Shown: one piece after another, positions 40,440-53,246 of the stretch
Position numbering within the stretch: the stretch's first letter is position 1
Layout of the letters: each line of letters starts with the position of its first letter
Assembly: GCF_947242115.1 (NCBI RefSeq)
Contig: NC_074715.1
Location: 27,258,376 to 27,322,375, forward strand
DNA: 64,000 bases
Source of the DNA: Biomphalaria glabrata
Lineage: Eukaryota > Mollusca > Gastropoda > Planorbidae
Reading direction: 5' to 3'
Position numbers and translations under genes: made by a program
Notes under the pieces: generated by a model
What the model was told of the DNA's origin: nothing
What the model saw: the letters and a program-made list of their open reading frames with translations, nothing else
Database searches by the model: none

Positions 40440-41545
40440 TGAAATTAGGAAAGGCTTTTTTTTTTAGCTAAATAAAGCTATACATTTTAAGCTCTAATAG
40501 ATGCCCACTTCAATGTCAAAAAAAAAGTTAACTCTTTACTAAAGCTGTGGATTCGGTTTCAATTATTTCCCACTGGTTTAAAGATGTAGCATGAATTCAG
40601 CACACCTTGCATGATGAGTGAATGAGCTAGAGATTGTTTGGGGTTAAAGTCACAAGCTAATTGGTCTATCACCGGCCCCAAGTTTAGAACTGACTTTGAT
40701 CCCCTGTTTCCTAAAGAAATAAATAGCCGTGCTGTGATATCAGACAGAAAGAGACGAGAATTCTATTTGGTCTCTTCTTAATTTTATTTTTTGTTAACCC
40801 AAAGTGAGTGGAAGGCTCGCAGTTCCAAAGGTGTCCGACTGAACGTTTAGATCAACACTGAAAGGTAAAGTGAGCCAATGGAACAACAAGGAAGTCTCTT
40901 GATGATAGCACTCGATGCTGTCTCACCCAGTCACACTGATCTACTCAAGAAAATTGTAAGACGCCTGCAATTGATTCCTTACAAATATGATAGCTACAAG
41001 ACTAATCAAAGAACAACGAGCGCTATTTTAAAGCAAGTGTGATTAAATAATAACAAAACAAAAGGCTAGTTAAAACATAAAAAATGTAGCAATAACAAAG
41101 AACTGTAACCACTGGTCTTAACTAAGAGAAATTAAATAAAAACAAAGAACTGTAGCCACTGGTCGTAACTCTGAGAGGTTATATAAAAACAAAGAACTGT
41201 AACCACTAGTCTTATTGATTCATTATGACTTTTCAATACGCTATAATCAAGAAATAATGGCAGAAATAATCAATTCTATGTCCTGTCTTTGTGGTTTCAG
41301 TCTTTAACTTTGTGGTCAGTGAGCCGCGAGTATAGGTCTACTATCTCAGCTATCTGTAACAGAATTAAGTAACCAATTGGCAAACCTGATAATAGCATCA
41401 AAGAAAGAATAAATAGCCAGCTAGGTGTAGACTTGTCTTTCTAGTCACTTCGGGGAAATAAATTGAATTATCATGTTGTTGTTTTTTATAAATTACAGAC
41501 TGTAGTAATATATAGTACTTCAGATGCTAAAGAGTTCATACAGAC
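40440..41545. other. Stretch with no supported gene
   Basis: Contains a short threefold repeat of AACAAAGAACTGTARCCACT with GGTCTTAACT-type spacers (41092-41215). Otherwise nothing recognised. Confidence 0.5.
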
Positions 41546-41546
41546 C

Positions 41547-42056
41547 ATAGACTTATATATACTACTAGACTGGAAACCGGAAATACATTCTTATCCGCGA
41601 CTGATCGATCGTGAACATTGTGTAGACAGTTGGATCAAGGCGTTGTTTTGTCAAGTAGTTCAAAGAAGTCAAGTTGTGGGTTTTTTAACCCTAACCTATG
41701 TAACATATAATTTCATTTTTTAGATCTAGATCTAGTAATTGATTATCAAAAATAAAAAATAAAAAATCACAATTTAGTGTTGCATTCAGTATTTTGATAA
41801 AGAAGATTATGTATCTAAAAATTGCAAAATAATAACTATGAGACGAGAGTAGTCTTATTTTGATGTTCAAATACTGGAACTAGATCTAAAAATTTAATTA
41901 TATGTTACATAGGTAAGGATTGAAAAAAATAGCCCTTACTTCTTTTAACTACTTTACAAAACAACGCCTTGATCCAACTTTCTTAAAATTTACAATTTTT
42001 TTTGTAGTGTTAAAAAGTCTCCATGTCCAGTCTAGATATAGTATATATAAGTCTAT
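41547..42056. mobile_element. 510 bp fold-back/MITE element
   Basis: The outer ends ATAGACTTATATATACTA...CTAGACTGGA (left) and TCCAGTCTAG...TATATATAAGTCTAT (right) are inverted. The inner arms are longer: GTTGGATCAAGGCGTTGTTT, TGTCAAGTAGTTCAAAGAAG ... CCTATGTAACATATAATT (41630-41715) against its inverse at 41898-41980. The loop of about 180 bases is AT-rich. A TA target duplication (Tc1/mariner style) is possible. The plus-strand frame at 41463-41723 lies across the left arm and is incidental. Confidence 0.8.
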
Positions 42057-43185
42057 TAAGCGATCTCGAAAAAATCTCAATTTAGTTTATTAATTGCTTT
42101 TGCTTATTTCGACTTTGTCTAGATCTACATGTTTAAAAAAAAAGGAAATGTGTAGTATGAAAATTAGACCTATAAGTTGGAGCGTACTTTAAGTAAAACA
42201 AATTTAGCTAATTAAAAAAGAATGTTCAGATTTTGTTTTATATCGGCTTTAAAAAAATACTGGGTCGAAATTGCAAATAAAAAAACCGTGTTGGTTAAGT
42301 CTAACCGATCGTGAAAATATCTTAGTTGTTCTAGACCTAATGTAAGTATGGTCACATATTATTTGTTCGTCCACGGCAAGTTAGTGATGAGAAATCAGCC
42401 AGGGACCTAAAGACTTTAATATAGATATTAAATTAAAAGGATTTTAATTTTGACAAACCCTAATAGAGAGAGAAAGAGAGTTCAGTACAATGTATAGTTA
42501 CTACTACTAGTATGACCAGGAACAAAATGAGGAGAACAAACCCTCAAGGTAGCAGGCATGCGTCTTTAAAGAGAGAGGCATGGGAGTTAGATATGAGGGC
42601 GACACTGGGGATCTCAATATCTCGCCCCTCGATTCTTCTGCGCCGGTGGCTGGTCACGTCTTCGAGATATAATCCCTCCCCTCCCCCTCCCCATGCCTTC
42701 TTTCTCCAGAAATCCCCCTCTTTCCCAATTACTCCCCCTTTTTTTTCTGGCGTCTTGACATACCTCTCGACCCCCAGCCCCAACGGTTCTTCCCATTGTA
42801 ACGTCATAGAGAGGCGCACACTATGGGAACAAACTGATTGAGCTTTAAAAATACTATAAACTTTCAACATACCAAATAAATGTCTCAACTGTTTCAAGCT
42901 AATCATTTGCTCAATGTTACGAAATCTTCTTGTTTCTATTTGTTGTTTTGTGTCTGTTCTGTGATCGATGTCTTACACTGTGATACAACTGTATGTCGAT
43001 GTTGAAAGACTACGTCACTGGAAACTTGCCTCGGATACGTCAATACATTTCTGGAAATAAATTGCAGACAATCGGTAGGTGTTTTACTCAATAAATCTTT
43101 CTTATCTAATAGCCGTCAATGGATTTATGCTACGTGTTAAAAAAATTACACAGACTTATTATAAATGTACATTTCTTACAATTTT
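42057..43185. other. Stretch with no supported gene
   Basis: A pyrimidine-rich tract, CCCTCCCCTCCCCCTCCCCA and neighbours (42665-42745), gives open frames on both strands (42512-42841 plus, 42544-42906 minus). Composition alone explains them. No motif or splice structure was found. Confidence 0.45.
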
Positions 43186-43189
43186 GATG

Positions 43190-43640
43190 GAGTTTATGCC
43201 TAGCTTTTCATTCAATAGATTTGTATCTTTTGAAATTTTGTTGTTAGTTTTCTACTTTTATAGTCAGAGTTTGTATCGGTTGATATTTTGTTGTTAGTTT
43301 TCTAGTTTTATTGTCACAGTTTGTATCTGTTGATATTTTGTTGTTAGTTTTCTAGTTTTATTGTCACAGTTTGTATCTGTTGATATTTTGTTGTTAGTTT
43401 TCTAGTTTTATTGTCACAGTTTGTATCTGTTGATATTTTGTTGTGAGTTTTCTAGTTTTATTGTCACAGTTTGTACCTGTTCAAAATCTGTTGATGTTTT
43501 GTTGTTAGTTTTCTAGTTTTATATTCACGGTTTGTATCTGTTGATATTTTGTTGTTAGTTTTCTAGTTTTATTGTGATAGTTTGTTTCTGTTGATATTTT
43601 GTTGTTAGTTTTCTACTTTTATAGTCACAGTTTATCTGTT
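43190..43640. repeat. 50 bp minisatellite, about 8 units
   Basis: The unit is GTTTGTATCTGTTGATATTT, TGTTGTTAGTTTTCTAGTTT, TATTGTCACA. The middle units are almost identical and the outer ones diverged; one unit has an extra CTGTTCAAAAT insertion (about 43475). Confidence 0.9.
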
Positions 43641-43958
43641 TTTTTTAGAAGCATCTCTAAGATAATGTATGATTTATATGATGTATAGTATTGATACAAT
43701 CTTCATTTCTTCCCTATTTCTTCTTCTCTGTTCCATATTTCTTTCTATGTTCTGCCTCACGCTTCTCAATTTATGACAAAACGTTTAACAATCACGCATC
43801 CTGGCTACACAACATTGAATAGAAAGTTTAACTTATAATAAAATCTAAAATCTAATGTGATTTAGTCTATTGGATTTTTTTCTTTAGACTTTGTAGGGTG
43901 TAGGGAATACAAAAAAATAAAACACTTAGATCAATTCGTATTTAGTCCAAGTTTATGG

Positions 43959-45003
43959 CGGTAGAGTGAAAACGATTAATCCTCGCTCCTTTACTAATTT
44001 CTGCTAAAGATTGCATTTGGCATTAAAGAATAGGTATGGGGCGACTCGATATAAGAATTTAATTTATAGTATATATAAATTATATTAGTGACAGATTTTT
44101 TTAATTTTGTAATTTCTTAACTATAATACAAAAAGAAAAAGTATTGATTTGTCCGATGGGGGAAATGCGATTGCATGTATCGCCCCTCCCACCTGGTACA
44201 ACCCTTTTTCATTTAAATTTACTAATGATACAATTTGAGATTAGAGTGTGGTACGACATATTTACAATGGGTCACATATCAATACGTTGTTTATATTATT
44301 TAGATATTCAACTAATTTTATTCACAAACTATGATTCTCCACAAAAATAGGACCGCCCCCCCCAGCACTCAGAGGACTAGAGTGGCAGTACATGCAATCG
44401 CCCCCCCCCCTCACCCCACCGAATCGGCCAAAATACCAGAAAGGGAGCGACTTGATATAAAATTTATATATTAATTCAACTAATTTTGTTCACAAACTAT
44501 GATTTCTCCATAAAAATGGACCGCCCCCCCCCACTCAAAGGGTTTAGGTGGGAAGGGCAGAAGAGTTATTCGTCCCCCCCCCCCCCCACCAATCGGCAAA
44601 CAGGGAACGACATAATATAAAGATCGGTTAAAATATCAATAACAAGTTACAAGGATATAGATATTTAATTGATTTGTTAGCAGGCTGTGATTTCTACCAA
44701 TAAATTGGACCGCCCCCCCCACTCGAAAGTGTAGGGGGGGGGGCGGGATTGATACCATCGCCCTATCCCGACCCCACCAAATCGGCCAACATACTAGATG
44801 GGGGGGGGCGAAATAATCTAAAAATAGGTTGAAATATAAATAATTAGTATATATTTTTAACACAAGTAATAAATTCGTATACAAATTGTGTGAATCCTAT
44901 ACTAAAGTTCGTCCGCCCCCCCCCCCTCGGGGGGGGGGGGTGGTCGGCCGAGTGGGGGGGGCGATCGCCCCTACCGCCCCCCCCCCCTGGATCCGCCAGT
45001 GCC
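43959..45003 (+). repeat. Composite module copy 1, left half (A1): four poly-C/poly-G units of 180-190 bp
   Basis: Degenerate tandem units each contain CAAACTATGATTTCTCC-like sequence, a GGACCGCCCCCCCC run, a GGGTTTAGGTGGGAAGGGC-like stretch, a second long C run, ATCGGC and an AT-rich end. The right end reads CCCCCTGGATCCGCCAGTG. The same module occurs at 48821-49764 in the opposite orientation. Frames such as 44636-44884 and 44844-45041 are artefacts of the homopolymer runs. The G/C runs could form G-quadruplexes. Confidence 0.8.
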
Positions 45004-45434
45004 GCCATTCCCATTTCCAGACAGAGTTTTTGTAATTTCACATGAAGTTATCATAAGTATTTTAAGAAAGACTTTGCATTGGAAAAGTTAGAATTCAAAC
45101 AAAATTTTTCAGTATAAGAGTCATGATTGAGATGAGTTCTAAACTCAAATAAGGTTTTTATAGTCACCTTTTCCCAACCTTTTCAATCTGATATTTTTCT
45201 AGCTAAATAAATTTGGGACTATAACTCACAATTTATACTAGAGTTTTCTTGAATAATATTTATCGAATAAGTTTTTTTTCGGCGGCGATCCTCAAAGCAA
45301 AAATCTAAATACGTGGGGTATCCTATCTTTTCAAGGAACAAATCGGTTTTATTTGCAATGTATTATGGGCCTATAAATTCAAATTAGAATATTTTTCAAG
45401 TACAATATTATTCGAAAGGTCGTTTTTTAATAGT

Positions 45435-45915
45435 ATGAATAATGAGCTTCAGGTCAGGAGAATGCGTTTCTGCAGTGAAGAATGCAAGAAAACGCTTTTG
45501 GCGTCGGGGCTTCGCCCCGAACTTCATTTATGGGTAATGAGTTGTAGATGTCAGGAGAATGCGTTTCTGCAGAGAAGAATGCAAGAAAACGCTTTTGGCG
45601 TCGGGGCTTCGCCCCGTACTCCATTGATGAATGATGAGCTGTACTTGTCAGGAGAATGCGTATCTGCAGTCAAAAAAGCAAGAAAACGCTTTTGGCGTCG
45701 TGGCTTCGCCCCTAACTTCATTTATGGGTAATGAGTTGTAGATGTCAGGAGAATGCGTTTCTGCAGAGAAGAATGCAAGAAAACGCTTTTGGCGTCGGGG
45801 CTTCGCCCCGAACTCCATTGATGAATAATGAGCTGTACTTGTCAGGAGAATGCGTTTCTGCAGTGAAAAAAGCAAGAAAACGCTTATGGGGTCGGGGCTT
45901 CGCCCCGAACTTCAC
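45435..45915 (+). repeat. About 100 bp tandem units carrying a GGGGCTTCGCCCC hairpin (5 units)
   Basis: Each unit reads AATGAGCTTCAGGTCAGGAG-like start, AATGCGTTTCTGCAGTGAAG, AATGCAAGAAAACGCTTTTG, GCGTCGGGGCTTCGCCCCGA, ACTTCATTTATGGG. TCGGGGCTTCGCCCCGA is a 7 bp stem with a 3-base loop, kept in four of five units (the third has CGTGGCTTCGCCCCT). Flanking CGTTTCTGCAG... and AAAACGCTTTTGGCG are also constant. The frames at 45435-45731, 45731-45967 and 45648-45875 (minus) pass through these repeats and are not genes. Confidence 0.9.
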
Positions 45916-45992
45916 CAGAGAACCTTATAGCGCTGCTCCAGTTGTTTTGTTTTTCGCCGAAGGTTGAGAAATGCTGCTTTTTTTATTCTCAT

Positions 45993-45998
45993 ATTTAT

Positions 45999-46061
<63 letters not shown>

Positions 46062-46175
46062 ATATATATATACATATATATGTGTGTGTGTGTGTGCATG
46101 CGCGCGCGTGTGTGTGTGTGCACGTTTATGCGTAGGGTTAGGGTTTACTGAGCGTTAGGGTTAGGGTTTGGAAAA
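45993..46175. repeat. (TA)n/(GT)n microsatellite followed by telomere-like TTAGGG words
   Basis: A (TA)n tract (46000-46080) passes into (TG)n/(CG)n (46081-46120), then GTAGGGTTAGGGTTT and GTTAGGGTTAGGGTTTGG (46133-46171). The same order appears in the second module (50450-50725). Confidence 0.9.
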
Positions 46176-46216
46176 AAATCGCCCCCCCCCCCCCCACTCC
46201 AAAGTTCTGGATCCGC

Positions 46217-47654
46217 TGGTGAGTCCAAGTGAGAAGCCCTTTTGGTCTTATCCATTGCGATTCATTGTCTTCAATAAAATAATACTTTTTTTTTGGGGGG
46301 GGGGGTCAAGGAATGTAGAACAGATTTAATTACACCAACGAGGACTTACATAGTATACGTATTATTTATTTAAGTGATAACTCTTACTGAAAATGAAATT
46401 AATGTTTGTTTCGATTGGTGGATGTATCTTTGTATTCGTTGCCTTTCTAGTTTCATTCAACATGACATTGAAACATGTATTTATTTCATCCAAACTGGAG
46501 GTCCATTTCCAAGTAAGCTAAGCCCGACCGGAACTTTGAAGCCAGGATGGAAATGTCAATGTCAAAAAAAACTCGAAACTGCAAAAACTAACTAACTAAA
46601 ATACCACGCTACCGAGTTCAAATCAAGAAGGTGAGTTAAAGATCTGCCACCAACTGGACTTTGTTGAAAACTGACCTCTATCTTTTGGTCCGTTCATTAT
46701 GCACAAGCTGTATAAAAGCCTATATATAGCGAGAAATAAATAATATTTTGATGTGATACATTTCAAATACTCAGTCTTGCTATGCTTACAGTTTAAAGTT
46801 ATCAAGTTAGACAGTATTCAATGTTTTACCCTTTTAGGCAAACAATATCATATGTAAAGTATATCAAGGAAAACTACACAAATATGTACAGAACCATCAC
46901 AAGACCAGTAGTAAGTGAAACCCGGGAGGCACCACCCAAGAGATGAACCATTTCTATGAAGACACTAACGGAAACAAAACAATGAATGACAAATTGTGAA
47001 AATGATTTGGTTATGATTCAATGAGCTTTCAATGGATGGCATCTCTCTTCATCTCTTCTACTTGACTATTTGGTGGAAACCATGTCACTGGTCGAATCAT
47101 CAAAAAGAGACTACACCTTCACTCAATGGAACTGTACGCTAAAGTCTAAAGTGATAGAGTTGGGTTTGAAACTTCTTTCATTCTTACTCTACAAAACTCA
47201 GTGTTATGATATCGACATCAGTATGGTGATAACTCGTCACTATTATCTCGTAACTCATAATCTGTAAGCTAGTATAATCGATGTCAATAATCTTGGCTTG
47301 TAGTGAACACCATAATGTTATCAGTAAAACTGTCTGGTGTGTAAACAGTTTTTTTAGCCACCAGCCTCCTGTTTTTTCTTTTCACTTTTGTCTCCTCTAT
47401 GTACTGAGTGACTATAGAACAATATTTGATTTTGGACTATAGAACAATATTTGAACTAAATCTAACAGATAACTTGCACTTGAAAAAGCTGGGGGGGGGG
47501 GGGGTTAATTGCAAGGAAAAAATGTGCAAGCAATAACAACAAAATCTTTGATAGTGTTGCCATTCAACAAGGGACAGATTTTGGTGGGGGCTATTCTCCA
47601 ATGTGAATACAAACATAGGAGCACGAATATTTGTATGATTAAAATGTACTTACT
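46217..47654. other. Stretch with no supported gene
   Basis: Contains poly-G runs at 46297-46306 and 47491-47504 and a B-box-like ACCGAGTTCAAATC (46612-46625), perhaps a SINE relic. Nothing else recognised. Confidence 0.4.
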
Positions 47655-47920
47655 GTATAGACTATAGACCTATATAGACCTGATCTACTGTATAGACTAT
47701 AGACCTATATAGACCTGATCTAGACTATAGACCTATATAGACTTGATCTAGACTATAGACCTGATCTAGACTATAGACCTATATAGACCTGATCTAGACT
47801 ATAGACATATATAGACCTGATCTAGACTATAGACCTATATAGACCTGATCTACTGTATAGACTATAGACCTATATAGACCTGATCTAGACTATAGACCTA
47901 TATAGACCTGATCTACTACT
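47655..47920. repeat. TATAGACCTATATAGACCTGATCTA minisatellite
   Basis: Irregular units of 29-37 bp: ACTATAGACCTATATAGACC, TGATCTAG, with optional TACTGTATAG. About 8 units. It is a locally expanded form of the TCTAGA/TATAGA word texture of this genome. Confidence 0.9.
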
Positions 47921-48234
47921 ACTCAAATTAGAAAACGGAAGTCAGTGTTGTTCTTTCCTTCGCGTATTTTTTTTCTTCTCTGTGTTAGCGAGCGCTAAGT
48001 GACTTAATGCACACATAGAAGTGAGCAATTGATGAGTTGATCTTGGTTTATCACCCATCCACTTTCTAGTTCTCGAATATCTCTTTTCTTTATGCACAAC
48101 CGATGAATGTTTGCACGACTTAGACCTCGACACAAAACTGAATTTGTAGCAAAAGTAGGAACTTAATGGAGGATTTAAAAAAAAACAAAGATTACAGGAA
48201 CAGAAACACGTTGAATATTACAAAACAGTAGAGA

Positions 48235-48255
48235 GAGAGAGAGAGAGATTGAGGC

Positions 48256-48286
<31 letters not shown>

Positions 48287-48300
48287 GAGACTTCTACTTT
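48235..48300. repeat. (GA)n/(GACA)n microsatellite
   Basis: Runs of GAGAGAGAGAGA interrupted by TTGAGGC, then GACAGACAGACAGACAGAGA. Confidence 0.9.
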
Positions 48301-48309
48301 TGTAATTTT

Positions 48310-48820
48310 AATTTATTTTTGACATTTACATGTCTGTCTCAGTATATATCACCGCTGTAAGTTTGTTACATTAAGTCTGTCTCAGTAGGCCTATATACCC
48401 TCGCTGTAAGTTTGTTACATTATATCTGTCTCAGTATATATCACCGCTGTAAGTTTGTTACATTAAGTCTGTCTCACAGTCTCAGTATATATCACCGCTG
48501 TAAGTTTGTTACATTAAGTCTGTCTCAGTATATATCACCGCTGTAAGTTTGTTACATTAAGTCTGTCTAAGTATATATCACCGCTGTAAGTTTGTTACAT
48601 TAAGTCTGTCTCAGTATATATCACCGCTGTAAGTTTGTTACATTAAGTCTGTCTAAGTATATATCACCGCTGTAAGTTTGTTACATTAAGTCTTTCTCAG
48701 TATATATCACCTCTGTAAGTTTGCTACATTACGTCTGTCTCAGTATATATCACCGCTGTAAGTTTGTTACATTACGTCTGTCTGTCAATATATATCACCT
48801 CTGTAAGTTTGCTACATTAC
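48310..48820. repeat. 43 bp minisatellite, about 12 units, abutting the inverted module
   Basis: The unit is GTCTGTCTCAGTATATATCA, CCGCTGTAAGTTTGTTACAT, TAA. Variants are CACCTCTG and TTTGCTAC near the right end. The last unit runs straight into GGACGAATTTTAGTATAG, the truncated edge of the module at 48821. Confidence 0.95.
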
Positions 48821-49764
48821 GGACGAATTTTAGTATAGAAATCACACAATTTGTATACTAATTTATTACTTATGTTAATAATATATACTAATTATTTATA
48901 TTTCAAACTATTTTTAGATTATTTCGCCCCCCCCCCAGTATGTTGGCCGATTAGGTGGGGTCGGGAGGGGGCGATAGCATCAATCCGCCCCCCCCAACCA
49001 TAAACTTTTGAGTGGGGGGGGGCGGTCCAATTTATTTGTAGAAATCACAGCTTGCCAAAAGAATCAATTAAATATCTATATGATTAAAACTTGTTATTGA
49101 TATTTTAACCGATCTTTATATTATGTCGTTCCCCTGTTGTCCGATTGGTGGGGGGGGGGGGGCGAAACCTCTACTGCCCTTCCCACCTAAACCCTTTGAG
49201 TGGGGGGGTGGTGGTCCTACTTTTATGGAGAAATCATAGTTTGTGAGCAAGATTACTTGAATTGATATATAAATTTGATATTATGTCGCTCCCCTTCTGG
49301 TATCTTTGCCGATTCGGTGGGGTAAGGGGGGGGGGGGCGATTGCATGTACTGCCCTCCCCGCTCTAGCCCTCTGAGTGGGGAGTGGTCTTATTTTTATGG
49401 AGGAATCATAGTTTGTGAACAAAAATAGTTGAATTTCTATATAATTGATATGTGAAACCATTTGTATATTATGTCGCACCACACTCTAATCTCAAATTTT
49501 ATGATTAGTAAATATAAAAGGAAAAAGGTGGGAGGGGCGATACATGCCATCTCCTTTCCCTTATCGGACAAAGCAATACTTTTTTTTTTGTATTATAGTT
49601 AAGAAATTACAAAATGTAAAAAAAAAATCAGCCACTAATATAATTTATATATGCTATAAATTAAATTCTCATATCGAGTGGCCCCACCCTTATTCTTTAA
49701 TGCCAAATGCAATCATTAGCAGAAATTATAAAAAGGAGCGAGGATAAATCGTTTTCATTCTACC
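48821..49764 (-). repeat. Composite module copy 2, left half (B1), inverted relative to A1
   Basis: The reverse complement aligns with A1 from its GGACGAAC-like right part back to GGTAGAATGAAAACGATTTA at its left edge (A1 has GGTAGAGTGAAAACGATTAA). It keeps four C/G-run units and the markers TGCATTTGGCATTAAAGAAT and GTGTGGTGCGACATA. It lacks the terminal CTGGATCCGCCAGTG, which was cut off where the 43 bp minisatellite begins. Confidence 0.8.
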
Positions 49765-49767
49765 TCC

Positions 49768-50775
<1,008 letters not shown>

Positions 50776-50815
50776 CGGTGACCCAGACTAAACCGTTAAC
50801 CATTTCTACGACTAT

Positions 50816-51125
50816 CTTTTTTTTTTTTTTTTTTTTTTTTTTTTGAGGCTTTTAAAATACATCTTGCCTCAACTTCCCTCTCTTATATCGATCTATATGG
50901 CAGACGATGTTAAGGTCATAAGGTCATCTGTTTGTTTGGCCAATGGTTTACTAGCTGGTTGTCACTTTGACTTTCCCCAACAAAAGTCAGGTACCTATTA
51001 AAGTTGGGGGGATTCAAGGAGATAAAAAAAACGAAATTCAAAATCCCAGTCTTCACCGAGATTCGAACCCAAGACCCCAGAATCGGAAACCAAGCACTTG
51101 ACCACTTAGCCATCGAGCCCCACGT
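50816..51125 (-). mobile_element. tRNA-derived SINE, family S-a, good copy with poly(A)
   Basis: Reversed, the head is GGGGCTCGATGGCTAAGTGG, TCAAGTGCTTGGTTTCCGAT (A box region) and TTGGGTTCGAATCTCGGTGA (B box GGTTCGAATCTC). The body has GTACCTGACTTTTGTTGGGG, TGGCCAAACAAACAGATGAC and CTTAACATCGTCTGCC. The tail reaches a run of about 28 A (50817-50844 as T). This is the best-preserved head of the three family members. Confidence 0.85.
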
Positions 51126-51169
51126 CACCTTAAACCCACATTCAAAATATAAAAAAAGTAGGCAAAGGA

Positions 51170-51226
51170 CAGAGAGGGGGGGGGGGAGAGAGGAAAGGAC
51201 TAGAAAGAGAGAGAGAGAGAGAGAGC
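51170..51226. repeat. (G)n and (GA)n microsatellite
   Basis: GAGAGGGGGGGGGGGAGAGAG then AAAGAGAGAGAGAGAGAGAG. The plus frame at 51004-51231 runs through the SINE and this run. Confidence 0.9.
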
Positions 51227-51229
51227 AGT

Positions 51230-52980
51230 AGATTTAATTGTATAGCCTTAGTCTGTACAATCGGATATCAATTCGCACCTACACTTCTAGTATTAGTACA
51301 TATTTCTTCTTTTTTTCCGCCACCCAATATGTTACAGGATTCTTTCACTCCAGTCAAAGCTAGACTTAGTATAGATCTGAACTGCACATACATAGCAAAC
51401 GAGTAAAGGACAGAGTTGTAACAACTAATTCTGGTTTCCCGATAAATCAAGCTTACTAACTTAACGAGAAGAAACAATGTATAAAGACTAAATTGTGGAC
51501 TCCCAACTCTTGTTGTTTGACTTCATTTCTGGATGACTCCTCTACGTAACACTTCATGCAACTAGTCTATGTACGTACTGTAGGGGGCACTCACGTGGAA
51601 GCATCTTTAAACATAGACCTACTTATAAGACATAGACCTACTTATCATTCTCACTCCCAATCTATCTTTATAACTTTTGAATGACCTCTAGCCCTGTGAT
51701 CACTTTCTAGCAGTGTACTTATCAACCACAGCAGTAAGTTATCCAGTTGTATTCTTTGATTTCTTTTTTTTTTCTCCGTTGTAATGAGGCAAGGCTGTAA
51801 GTGAACACTTCGGTCAGGAGTTTGGTGGAGACCGGAGGATTCAATGAGCATGCAATTAATACTATTATTAGGTATAACTATAAGAGTGTTACAGTTTTGA
51901 AGAAATAAATAGAGTAGATGATCTATACATAATAGCACAGATTCATAGATAATAAACGAGTGTTTACAAAACATTATTGGTCATACTGTTTATTCATTTG
52001 TGTGAATAAATTAGGTCTATACGAGACAGAAGGTAGTTTCCATGTTTACAAAAACTTATCTATCTTATGTATCTTTTGAGATTTGATATTGAATTTTTAT
52101 GTGTGAGAAGTTCATTCTCAATGCAATGTGTCTCTATCTTTGTGTCTTTCTGAATATTTCACTTGTTTTGAGAAAAAAAAAACCTAAATGACCACTTCGT
52201 GAAAACTCTGTTGTTGTTTTTTTCCAAATATAATCATTTTTAAATTTGACTTACGCCTTTTTTATTTAATTGAACACGGCTCGGCGGGATTTCCCGCACT
52301 CGACTGAACTGTTTCCTGATATTAATCAATAAATAGACGTAGAGAAAATACAAAATGTGAGGAGCCGTCTTTTGTAGCAATCATAAGCTCAACTGTTAAT
52401 AGAAACATCTGATTATCCAAAAGGCCTGAACACTGATCTACAACCTATGGGCAGTTTCGACCAATAGCTTGTTGCCACGTCACAGGTTTGTACGTTTGTC
52501 TCGACAGAACTCGCTGGAAAGCTCGTTGCAATAATGAAGTATTAAATAGCGCATATAGAATGGCACTGTAAAAAAATGTGTGTACTGATTGTAAATATAA
52601 TATACTCTAAATGTATAGCAAATATCTGAATAAATAATTTTTTATTTTTAAATTATACGCTAGATCTATATTCTCCTGCTACATTCCTTTCTGTTGAGTG
52701 TTTCGTCTGCTCTGACAATAGGTCTACTGCTCTACCGATTACAGTTTTATCATTTTATAACAAAACATAACAGGTGCAGATTTCCGTGGATTGTCTGCGC
52801 ATGTTTGAGGCAAAGTAAAACTTTAATAACCTAACTTTTGGGCCCATGTATTATGCCAAATTGTTGGTCATGGGTTAAACTTCATATTATTATTCTTGAG
52901 AACCAAATGTCGCTGTATCGTGTTTCGCATGACGTAAAGTAACTACGCTATCAGGCCATTGTCTCGTCATTTTTTAGAGT
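51230..52980. other. Stretch with no supported gene
   Basis: Mixed-composition DNA with no recognised domain. Short open frames on the minus strand at 51268-51477 and 51651-51974 lack motifs. Confidence 0.45.
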
Positions 52981-52984
52981 CTGT

Positions 52985-53052
52985 TATACATACATTCATA
53001 AATACATACATACATACCTATATACATACATACATACATACATACATACATT
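52985..53052. repeat. (CATA)n microsatellite
   Basis: ACATACATACATACATACAT repeats with two variant units (TCATAAA, CCTATA). Confidence 0.95.
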
Positions 53053-53246
53053 TATATATAATCTCTATCTCACAGACAATCATATGCGAGAATGAAAAGA
53101 CACATAACAGTAACAATAGTAATGGACTGATGTTCATTGTAATGCACTTATTGTTGGTTGTTATTCCTCTATGAACTGTTAGTCTTGGACTTATGACGGG
53201 CCTTGCTCTTTGTACAAAAATAATTGAATTACAATTCAACCTTTCA

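Larger units (their letters stand above)
45010..46216 (+). mobile_element. Composite module copy 1, right half (A2)
   Basis: It starts CCCATTTCCAGACAGAGTTT and ends AAAGTTCTGGATCCGCTGGT. It matches 49768-50775 in direct orientation, including the marker TTCGGCGGCGATCCTCAAAG and the TCAAGGAACAAATCGGTTTT block. Inside are the hairpin-bearing tandem units (45435-45915), a hAT-like terminus GGTTGAGAAATGCTG (45964-45978), a TA/GT microsatellite and telomere-like repeats. CTGGATCCGCYRGTG ends both A1 and A2, so it is probably a transposon terminus. No transposase is seen. Confidence 0.7.

Noticed and set aside
42512-42906. Overlapping frames on both strands
   Set aside because: Both arise from a CCCTCC-type pyrimidine tract; no motif.
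46133-46171. Chromosome end or interstitial telomere fusion
   Set aside because: Only a few TTAGGG words, recurring at the same spot in a second module copy, so they belong to the repeat.
50870-51125. A functional tRNA gene at the GGTTCGAATCTC box
   Set aside because: The A and B boxes are present but the sequence continues into a shared SINE body with poly(A), and no acceptor stem can be drawn.
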